From: JAHFRG01 sp036522275
Lineage (GTDB): Bacteria; Pseudomonadota; Gammaproteobacteria; Burkholderiales; JAHFRG01
Direction: 5' to 3'
NCBI GenBank assembly: GCA_036522275.1
Contig: DATDGC010000001.1
Location: 1-14,465, forward strand
Length of the DNA: 14,465 bases
A program made the translations under genes and the position numbers. Position 1 is the first letter of the stretch. The number at the start of each line of letters is the position of its first letter. The notes beneath the pieces are model-generated. The model had not been told where the DNA came from. It searched no databases and saw only the letters and a list, made by a program, of their open reading frames with translations. Below are positions 1-6,276 of this stretch, one piece after another.

Positions 1-281
1 CCCACGAGGGCGCGACGCTGGCTTTTCGGGATGAGATGCGCGAAGTGAGGCGCAGCGAATGGTTGACCCCCCTTTGCAAGCCGAGCGACAAAGCAGATCG
101 CCCGAAAAGCCGCGTCCCGACCGGTTTTCGGCGCAATGCGGAGCTTGCATCGTTGCGCTCCTCGTGCTTAAGCTACGGCTAGGCACCTTCGTCGCGCGCC
201 TTGCAATCATCCGCATTGCGCCAGAAACGCACTCCGCGGAGGACTTAATCAGAGGTTCCCTACACTTAACAGAGATTCTCA
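1..281. repeat. Non-coding palindromic intergenic element
   Basis: No convincing gene lies in this stretch. It contains two separate inverted repeats. The first has perfect 11-base arms at 20-30 (ggcttttcggg) and 101-111 (cccgaaaagcc), and the match extends outward with one gap. The second has perfect 13-base arms at 130-142 (ggcgcaatgcgga) and 210-222 (tccgcattgcgcc). The GC-rich arms enclose 67-70 base loops, so the element could fold into two long hairpins. It resembles a dispersed intergenic repeat, but only one copy is visible here. An open frame at 59-346 crosses it and runs into the next gene; it has no recognisable content and I do not count it as coding. Confidence 0.5.
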
Positions 282-1268
282 ATGCAAAATTTCAGGGCTT
301 ACCGGATTTTCAACGAAATTGGCAAGGTTCACAGCCGCCTGGTTGAAACCACCTTAAACGAATTGGATGCCGGCGAGGTTGTGCTCAAAGCGGCCTATTC
401 CAGTGTCAATTACAAAGACGCTTTGGCGACAACCGGTGTCGGCAAAGTCATTCGCCGTTTTCCCTGCATCGGGGGAATAGATGTTTCAGGCGTGGTGACA
501 TCTTCCACCGATTCTCGTTTTAAAGAGGGTGATGAGGTTATAGTCACCAGTTATGATTTGGGTGTGTCTCACGACGGCGGTTATTCGGAATATGTGCGCG
601 TGCCGGCCGCATGGGTGGTGCCGCTGCCCAAAGGCCTGACTCTGTTCGATGCAATGGCGATTGGCACAGCCGGCTACACCGCAGCGCTGGCGATCCATAT
701 CATGGAGCAGAACGATCTCAAGCCTGTCAACGGCAAAGTGGCGGTCACAGGCGCCACCGGAGGTGTGGCGAGCATCGGCATTGATATGCTGGTAAAGCTC
801 GGCTACTACGTGGTGGCTATCACCGGCAAAGATGGTGAGCACGATTATCTGAAAAAACTCGGCGCGGCGGAAGTGCTGTCGCGGCATACGCTGGAAATGG
901 GCACGCGCCCGTTGGAAAAAGCGCTGTGGGCGGGGGCGCTTGATTCAGTGGGCGGCGAGCAACTGGCGTGGCTTATCCGCACCATGCAGCAAAACGGCGT
1001 GATCGGCAGTTTCGGCAACGTCGGAGGCGTGGAGCTGCATACCACGGTGCTGCCGTTTATTTTGCGCGGGGTGCGCTTACTGGGTGTGGATTCAGCTAAT
1101 ACCGCAATGCCGCTGCGCCGCGCCATATGGGCTAGGCTCGCTACCGATTTACACCCGCAGCACCTTGCAGAAATCACCCATATCGTGAGCCTAGACCAAT
1201 TGCCCGGGGTTTTTGAAAAAATGCTGCAATCGCAATCTCGCGGACATACTGTGATTAAGCTTTACTAA
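282..1268 (+). CDS. acuI: Acrylyl-CoA reductase, AcuI/YhdH family
   Basis: A 328-residue zinc-free medium-chain dehydrogenase/reductase of the YhdH/YhfP (AcuI) type, close to the usual length of about 325. Characterised relatives use NADPH to reduce acrylyl-CoA to propionyl-CoA, removing a toxic electrophile made from 3-hydroxypropionate, acrylate or DMSP. The N-terminal GroES-like domain carries SSVNYKD at residues 40-46. The Rossmann domain carries the nucleotide-binding segment VTGATGGVAS at 155-164. The C-terminus ends in GHTVIKLY, also typical of the subfamily. No structural-zinc cysteine cluster is present. The ATG at 282 matches the family N-terminus, although no strong ribosome binding site precedes it. 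prpE follows 100 bases downstream on the same strand, so both products converge on propionyl-CoA. Family assignment is firm; the natural substrate is inferred. Confidence 0.88.
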   Translation: MQNFRAYRIFNEIGKVHSRLVETTLNELDAGEVVLKAAYSSVNYKDALATTGVGKVIRRFPCIGGIDVSGVVTSSTDSRFKEGDEVIVTSYDLGVSHDGGYSEYVRVPAAWVVPLPKGLTLFDAMAIGTAGYTAALAIHIMEQNDLKPVNGKVAVTGATGGVASIGIDMLVKLGYYVVAITGKDGEHDYLKKLGAAEVLSRHTLEMGTRPLEKALWAGALDSVGGEQLAWLIRTMQQNGVIGSFGNVGGVELHTTVLPFILRGVRLLGVDSANTAMPLRRAIWARLATDLHPQHLAEITHIVSLDQLPGVFEKMLQSQSRGHTVIKLY

Positions 1269-1368
1269 TATGTTTATAATTAATGTATTACATAATTATA
1301 TTAATCTAATATCTAGAACAGATTTCCGTCACTAAGCCGCTGGATTGATTGTTTTCCAGGAGGGGAAA
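1269..1368 (+). promoter_or_regulatory. AT-rich leader with possible prpE promoter
   Basis: This gap between acuI and prpE is far richer in A and T than its flanks. It holds a perfect TATAAT at 1275-1280, but with no good -35 hexamer at the right distance. An 11-base palindrome, ATGTA-T-TACAT, lies at 1283-1293. The strong ribosome binding site AGGAGGGG is at 1358-1365, just before the prpE ATG. A separate promoter and an operator for prpE are plausible, but the sequence does not prove them. Confidence 0.35.
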
Positions 1369-3270
1369 ATGAGCAACAGCTACCAAATCTTTTATCGCCA
1401 TTCAATTGAGGATCCCGACTCATTTTGGGGCGAGCAAGCCAAGCTCATAGACTGGCACAAGCCTTTCAGCAAAGTTCTGGAATACAGCAAGCCTCCTTTC
1501 GCCAGATGGTTCGTCGGCGGTCAAACCAATCTTTGTCATAACGCGGTAGATCGTCATGTGCCTGTACGCGGGGAGCAAAAAGCACTGGCCTGGGTTTCGA
1601 CTGAGGTCAATCAGGAAAAAAGCTACAGCTACCGCGAATTGCATGTAGAGGTGCAGCGCGTCGCCGCCATGATGCAATCGCTGGGCGTCAAAAAAGGCGA
1701 CCGTGTCATCATCTATATGCCCATGGTTCCCGAGGCGGCATTTGCGATCTTGGCTTGCGCCCGCATCGGCGCGATTCATTCAGTGGTGTTTGGCGGGTTT
1801 GCATCGGCAAATCTCGCCGCTCGCATCGACGATGCGAAACCGAAACTCATGATCACCGCTGATGGCGGCAGCCGCATGGGGAAAGTGGTTCCGTACAAAA
1901 ACCTGGTTGACGAATCAATCAAGCTGGCGCACTACCCGCCAGTGAAGGTCATTATCTTTCGACGCGGGCTGGACACGAACATACCGGTAACTCCCGGCCG
2001 TGACATCGACTACGCCGAGCTGCGTGCTAAACACATGAATGCCTACGTGCCGGTAACCTGGCTGGAATCAAACGAGCCGTCTTATATTCTTTACACTTCC
2101 GGCACCACCGGCAAGCCCAAGGGTGTTCAGCGCGACGTCGGCGGCTACGCGGTAGCGATGGCTGCATCGATGAAATACATCTACTGCGGCAACGCCGGGG
2201 AAACCATGTTTACCGCCTCTGATATCGGCTGGGTGGTGGGACATTCCTACATTATTTACGGGCCACTGATAGCCGGGATGACCACCATCATGTACGAGGG
2301 TGTGCCGGTACGGCCTGATGCCGGCATCTGGTGGAAAATCGTCCAGGACCACAAGGCCACCGTCATGTTCACGGCGCCGACCGCCATCCGTGTTCTCAAG
2401 AAACAAGATCCGGCCTACCTCAAGAAATACGATATTTCATCGCTGCGGTACCTGTTCCTTGCGGGTGAACCGTTGGATGAACCAACTCATGTATGGATTT
2501 CCGAAGCGCTGCAAAAACCGGTCATTGATCACTACTGGCAGACTGAAACCGGCTGGGCAATTTTGACCTGCGCCCCGGGTGTGGAAAAAACCCCGACCAA
2601 GTTCGGCAGCCCAAGCTTCCCCGCTTATGGCTACAACTTGCGGTTGCTGCACGAAGCTACCGGCCAGGAAGTCGGCAACAACGAGAAAGGTGTGGTCACC
2701 GTGATTCCGCCTCTGCCGCCAGGCTGCATGTCCACAGTTTGGGGCCAGGATGAACGCTTTGTGCAGACTTATTTTACAAGCTTCAAGGACAAGATGATCT
2801 ATACCACTTTCGATTGGGGGATCCGCGACAAGGATGGTTATTATTTTATTCTTGGCCGCACCGACGACGTAATTAACGTGGCGGGGCACCGGCTGGGTAC
2901 CCGCGAGATCGAGGAGGCGGTGAGTTCCCACCCCAACATTGCCGAAGTCGCCGTGGTAGGAATTGCTGACCAGTTGAAAGGCCAAGTCCCCATGGCCTTT
3001 GCTGTGGTGAAAGATCCATCGCGTACCTCGACACCCGACGGCTGCAAGACCATGGAAAAAGAGGTAATGGAAACGGTGGATAAACTCCTAGGCGCGATTG
3101 GACGGCCATCCCGGGTGCATTTCATCACGCTATTGCCAAAGACGCGTTCCGGCAAGGTGCTCCGGCGCAGCATCCAGGCGCTGGCGGAGGGGCGCGATCC
3201 CGGTGATTTAACTACGCTGGACGATCCAAGTGCGCTGGAACAGATACGCAATGCAGTTGCGGGCAAATAA
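1369..3270 (+). CDS. prpE: Propionyl-CoA synthetase
   Basis: A 633-residue AMP-forming acyl-CoA synthetase (ANL superfamily) that activates propionate to propionyl-CoA with ATP and CoA in the cytoplasm. The start is the ATG at 1369, three bases after the AGGAGGGG site at 1358-1365; a TTG at 1345 would add eight residues but lacks such a site. Visible motifs are IHSVVFGGF in the N-terminal domain, the ATP loop YTSGTTGKPKG at 242-252, YWQTETGW at 389-396, and the hinge/A8 region ILGRTDDVINVAGHRLGTRE. The C-terminal PKTRSGK has Lys596, which is the catalytic residue and acetylation site in this family. RDVGGYAVA after the ATP loop and TETGW (TETGG in Acs) separate PrpE from acetyl-CoA synthetase. 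It lies downstream of acuI, which also produces propionyl-CoA. Related enzymes also activate acrylate or 3-hydroxypropionate, so the substrate may be wider. Confidence 0.92.
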   Translation: MSNSYQIFYRHSIEDPDSFWGEQAKLIDWHKPFSKVLEYSKPPFARWFVGGQTNLCHNAVDRHVPVRGEQKALAWVSTEVNQEKSYSYRELHVEVQRVAAMMQSLGVKKGDRVIIYMPMVPEAAFAILACARIGAIHSVVFGGFASANLAARIDDAKPKLMITADGGSRMGKVVPYKNLVDESIKLAHYPPVKVIIFRRGLDTNIPVTPGRDIDYAELRAKHMNAYVPVTWLESNEPSYILYTSGTTGKPKGVQRDVGGYAVAMAASMKYIYCGNAGETMFTASDIGWVVGHSYIIYGPLIAGMTTIMYEGVPVRPDAGIWWKIVQDHKATVMFTAPTAIRVLKKQDPAYLKKYDISSLRYLFLAGEPLDEPTHVWISEALQKPVIDHYWQTETGWAILTCAPGVEKTPTKFGSPSFPAYGYNLRLLHEATGQEVGNNEKGVVTVIPPLPPGCMSTVWGQDERFVQTYFTSFKDKMIYTTFDWGIRDKDGYYFILGRTDDVINVAGHRLGTREIEEAVSSHPNIAEVAVVGIADQLKGQVPMAFAVVKDPSRTSTPDGCKTMEKEVMETVDKLLGAIGRPSRVHFITLLPKTRSGKVLRRSIQALAEGRDPGDLTTLDDPSALEQIRNAVAGK

Positions 3271-3327
3271 TTAGCCCCTTAACCGCCATTGAAGTGGAGG
3301 AAATATCACAACGTTAAAGATAGGGTT

Positions 3328-3419
<92 letters not shown>

Positions 3420-3448
3420 GCGATTGGGCCATTCTAGCGCGAAAGACG

Positions 3449-3474
3449 AAAAAAGCCCGCCTCGAGGGCGGGCT
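3449..3474 (-). terminator. Rho-independent terminator of the MFS gene
   Basis: Perfect 8-base arms AGCCCGCC (3454-3461) and GGCGGGCT (3467-3474) surround a 5-base loop. A run of A at 3449-3454 becomes a T tract on the minus strand, directly after the hairpin. It lies 30 bases past the stop codon of the transporter gene and separates that transcript from the tRNA. Confidence 0.85.
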
Positions 3475-3504
3475 CAGTCAGTGTACCAATTGGGTTGCCG
3501 AGAG

Positions 3505-4827
3505 CTACGCCTTAGCTTTCTCCGGGTTCCAGATGCTGATGTGGCGCGTTTCCGGCATAAGGAAGAGGCAAATCACGAAGCACACCGCTGGCACCGCAAT
3601 CGGGTAGATCAGGGCGTTGCCGATGCTGTGCGTAGCTTGGTAGGCCGCTGTGGTAATGAACGGCACCAGCCCGCCGCCCCAGCCATTCCCGATGTGATAC
3701 GGAACGGACACAGAGGTGTAGCGGATTCTGCCGGGGAAGTATTCCGACAGGAACGCCCCAACCGGCCCATACACCATTCCCACGTAGGACACGAGGATGA
3801 AAATGATGAAGATCGCGATGGGATAGTTGATATTACCCGGCTGTGTGACCTGCCCCAGCCATGAATACAGGGGGTAGTAGGTCAACGACGCGAGCAACAT
3901 GCCTCCCAAGATCACGGGCTTGCGGCCGATCAAGTCGGACAACCAGCCAAAGAGGATCAAGGTAGGCGACGCAATGAGCAGCGCGATTCCCACGATGTAG
4001 CTCGAGGTGACCACGTCCACTTTGGACACCTGCTGCAGGAAGAACAGCGCCCAGAACTGCCCGCTGTACCAGACCACACCCTGCCCGATCAACACGACAC
4101 AGGCGATCAGCACGAACTTGATATTCCTGCTAAGGAAAGCTTCCTTCCACGGGTTCTTGGTCATTTCGCCTTTAGCCCTGATCTCTTGGAATATCGGTGT
4201 CTCCTGCAGTTGCAGGCGGATGTAGATTGCGATTGCTACCAGCACGAAGGAGAACAGGAACGGGATGCGCCACGCCCAATCGGTGAACACGTCGTTGCCA
4301 AAGTACGCGCGGGTACCGACAATCACAGCCAGTGAAACCACGATCCCAAGCGTGGGAGAGGTCTGCAGCCATCCGGTGTAGTAGCCGCGGCGTGCATCCG
4401 GCACGTGCTCGGCGACGTAGGTGATGGCGCCTCCATATTCGCCACCCAGGGCCAAGCCCTGGACCATCCGCAGGCCGAAGAGGATGAACGCGGCGGACAG
4501 ACCGATAGACTGGAAAGTGGGGATTAGCCCGATAAAGCCTGTGCCGATGCCCATGCCGCTCAGGGTGACCAGGAAGGTGTATTTGCGGCCCACGCGGTCG
4601 CCCATCCATCCGAAAAGGAATGCGCCCAAGGGACGGATTAAGAATCCAGCGGTGAACAGCGCAATCGTGCTCAACAGAGCCGCGACGGGGTGGGTCTTGT
4701 CGAAAAACTTGACTGCCAAGATCGCGGCTAGGCTTCCGAAAATGTAGAAGTCGTACCATTCGATGACATTCCCCACCGACGCGGCGATAATCACGCGCCG
4801 GAAGTCCTTCGGGATTGCAGCAGCCAT
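3505..4827 (-). CDS. MFS transporter, metabolite:H+ symporter (MHS) family
   Basis: A 440-residue inner-membrane protein with about 12 hydrophobic segments. It belongs to the metabolite:H+ symporter branch of the major facilitator superfamily, whose members (KgtP, ProP, ShiA, CitH) import organic acids, betaines or shikimate with protons. The N-terminus has the family's GNVIEWYDFYIFG. The cytoplasmic loop motifs GWMGDRVGRK and GWLSDLIGRK follow helices 2 and 8. The signature LQETPIFQE follows helix 6, and GLALGGEYGGA lies in helix 4. The ATG is preceded by AAGGAGGAAAATAACT, a strong ribosome binding site. It stands alone between a terminator and a long leader. Nearby propionate and acetate activation genes suggest a small carboxylate as substrate, but the sequence does not fix this. 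Confidence 0.88.
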   Translation of the reverse strand: MAAAIPKDFRRVIIAASVGNVIEWYDFYIFGSLAAILAVKFFDKTHPVAALLSTIALFTAGFLIRPLGAFLFGWMGDRVGRKYTFLVTLSGMGIGTGFIGLIPTFQSIGLSAAFILFGLRMVQGLALGGEYGGAITYVAEHVPDARRGYYTGWLQTSPTLGIVVSLAVIVGTRAYFGNDVFTDWAWRIPFLFSFVLVAIAIYIRLQLQETPIFQEIRAKGEMTKNPWKEAFLSRNIKFVLIACVVLIGQGVVWYSGQFWALFFLQQVSKVDVVTSSYIVGIALLIASPTLILFGWLSDLIGRKPVILGGMLLASLTYYPLYSWLGQVTQPGNINYPIAIFIIFILVSYVGMVYGPVGAFLSEYFPGRIRYTSVSVPYHIGNGWGGGLVPFITTAAYQATHSIGNALIYPIAVPAVCFVICLFLMPETRHISIWNPEKAKA

Positions 4828-5170
4828 AGTTATTTTCCTCCTTAATGTTTTAAGCCGAAATACCTCTCAGCAAACAGCTTCCGTCTTACTTTAGAATTAG
4901 CGTCTGTCCGCAGGTGCCGAGGCGCGGGCGCACCGGGAAGCCCACCGGGTAAGTCGCGAAGCTCGACGTGCTTCAGAGCATCTGCCGAAGTTGCTACTCG
5001 AGCCCCTTTTGTAAAAGGGGTTAATGATCGCCTTGTAAGTTGATTTTCTTGGGCTTTTTTATAGTAAAATTATGGTATAGAATAATCCTTACAAAATCCT
5101 TTCGCAGCAGGGGATGGCATGAATTAAAGCGGCGCAGTTCGCAAAATAGCGGGTAGAGGAGGAAGCGCAA
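4828..5170. other. Divergent intergenic region with a short palindrome
   Basis: This 343-base gap separates the divergent transporter and response-regulator genes, so it should hold both promoters. A perfect palindrome, CCCCTTTT-GT-AAAAGGGG, lies at 5003-5020. It has no T tract on either side, so an operator or cruciform is likelier than a terminator. The stretch 5040-5090 is AT-rich, with TTGATT at 5040 and TATAGT and TATAGAAT further on, but no pair has ideal spacing. The part from 4915 to 4985 is GC-rich and has a short direct repeat, CACCGGG, in two copies. No gene or known riboswitch is recognised. Confidence 0.4.
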
Positions 5171-5845
5171 TTGCGAGTATTGATCACCGAAGACGATCCG
5201 AACCTTGCGGAGGCGTTGCAGTTTTCGTTGCGGCAGTGCGGATACGCAGTTGATTGCATCAGCAACGGCGCGCTCGCTGATCAAGCGCTGAAGGAAAACG
5301 TTTTTGATCTGCTCATTCTCGACCTCGGCCTGCCGAAGCTCGACGGTTTCGAGGTGCTGCGCCGGTTACGCAAGCGCAATTCGAAGCTGCCGGTACTGAT
5401 ACTCTCCGGCCGCGAGACCCCGAACGAGAAAGTGCAGGGGCTCGACCTCGGTGCCGACGATTACCTGGTTAAACCTTTTAGCCTGAATGAATTGCATGCT
5501 CGCGTGCGCGCCCTGTTGCGCCGCAGTTGTGGCGCGGGCACACCGTGCATCACGCACGCCCATCTCAGCTACGATACGGTGGAGCGCGTTGCCGCTGTCA
5601 ACGGCAAGCCAATCGAATTATCAGCGCAGGAAACTGCGGTGCTTGAAGCGCTGCTCAATCGTTTCGGCAGGGTGGTCAGCAAGGAACAAATGGTCGAACG
5701 GTTATACAACTACGACCATGATGTCGGACACAATGCAATTGAAGTGTACATCCATCGCTTGCGCAGAAAGATAGACGGTAGCGGAATCACGGTGCGCACG
5801 CTGTACGGCCGCGGGTATATGCTAGAAGATCAGCCCTCGAACTGA
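5171..5845 (+). CDS. OmpR-family response regulator
   Basis: A 224-residue two-component transcription factor. The receiver domain (about 1-115) has the acidic pocket Glu7-Asp8-Asp9, the phosphoacceptor Asp51 in LILDLGLPKLDG, Ser79 as the switch residue and Lys101 in the KPF motif. The DNA-binding domain (about 130-220) has the winged-helix pattern ending in HNAIEVYIHRLRRKI and VRTLYGRGYML. It resembles the QseB/PmrA/TctD branch. The start is a TTG at 5171, chosen because AGGAGG lies at 5157-5162, eight bases before it, and MRVLITEDD fits the family N-terminus. No histidine kinase follows on this strand. The nearest kinase is the convergent symporter-kinase, which already has its own receiver protein. 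The cognate kinase and target genes are unknown. Confidence 0.88.
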   Translation: MRVLITEDDPNLAEALQFSLRQCGYAVDCISNGALADQALKENVFDLLILDLGLPKLDGFEVLRRLRKRNSKLPVLILSGRETPNEKVQGLDLGADDYLVKPFSLNELHARVRALLRRSCGAGTPCITHAHLSYDTVERVAAVNGKPIELSAQETAVLEALLNRFGRVVSKEQMVERLYNYDHDVGHNAIEVYIHRLRRKIDGSGITVRTLYGRGYMLEDQPSN

Positions 5846-5875
5846 TGCTTCGCGCGAAATCGCCGCGTTGAAGCA
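5846..5875. terminator. Possible hairpin between convergent regulators
   Basis: TGCTTC (5846-5851) and GAAGCA (5870-5875) can pair, with an inner CGCG/CGCG match. It occupies the 31-base gap between the two convergent response-regulator genes. No T tract follows on either strand, so termination here is only a guess from position. Confidence 0.25.
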
Positions 5876-5876
5876 A

Positions 5877-6275
5877 TCACGCGGACTCGCTGAGCAGTCG
5901 CTTCACCTGCTCGAGCAATTCCTTGGTACCAAATGGCTTGGTGACATAAACATCGGCGCCCAGCGCATAACCCTTGGCGATTTCCGCTTCGTGGCCCTTG
6001 GCGGTGAGCATGATGATTTTGGTTGCCTGTAATGCTGCGTTTTCACGGATTTTCCGACATACATCGAAGCCATTTCTCAAAGGCAGCATCACATCCAGCA
6101 GAATCAGATCTGGTTTGAAGATTTCCGTTTGTTGTAAGGCTTCCTCCCCGTTACGCGCCACCCTGACCGTGTAGCCGCAGTGCTCCATCAGAAATTTCAG
6201 CGAAATGACAATATTGGGCTCGTCATCCGCTATGAGTACTTTCTTGGTTATGGTTTGTAACGGCCTCTTCTTCAA
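5877..6275 (-). CDS. Single-domain (CheY-like) response regulator
   Basis: A 132-residue protein consisting only of a receiver domain with no output domain. The acidic pocket is Asp17-Asp18-Glu19, the phosphoacceptor is Asp61 in LILLDVMLPLRNG, the switch residue is Thr90 and the conserved lysine is Lys113 in VTKPFG. The start is a TTG only one base after the TAA of the upstream kinase, so translation is very probably coupled and the kinase is the likely phosphodonor. With no DNA-binding domain it must act by protein contact, or pass phosphate on in a relay. The well-studied kinases of this class (CbrA, CrbS) instead pair with NtrC-type or LuxR-type transcription factors. The fold is certain; the partner is inferred from the tandem arrangement. 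Confidence 0.88.
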   Translation of the reverse strand: MKKRPLQTITKKVLIADDEPNIVISLKFLMEHCGYTVRVARNGEEALQQTEIFKPDLILLDVMLPLRNGFDVCRKIRENAALQATKIIMLTAKGHEAEIAKGYALGADVYVTKPFGTKELLEQVKRLLSESA

Positions 6276-6276
6276 T

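Noticed and set aside
59..346. 95-codon open frame on the plus strand ahead of acuI
   Set aside because: It starts inside the palindromic element, overlaps the acuI start in another frame, and its translation shows no recognisable domain or ribosome binding site.
4172..4759. 195-codon minus-strand frame inside the transporter gene
   Set aside because: It is arginine/proline/histidine-rich and entirely covered by the transporter reading frame, which has clear family motifs.
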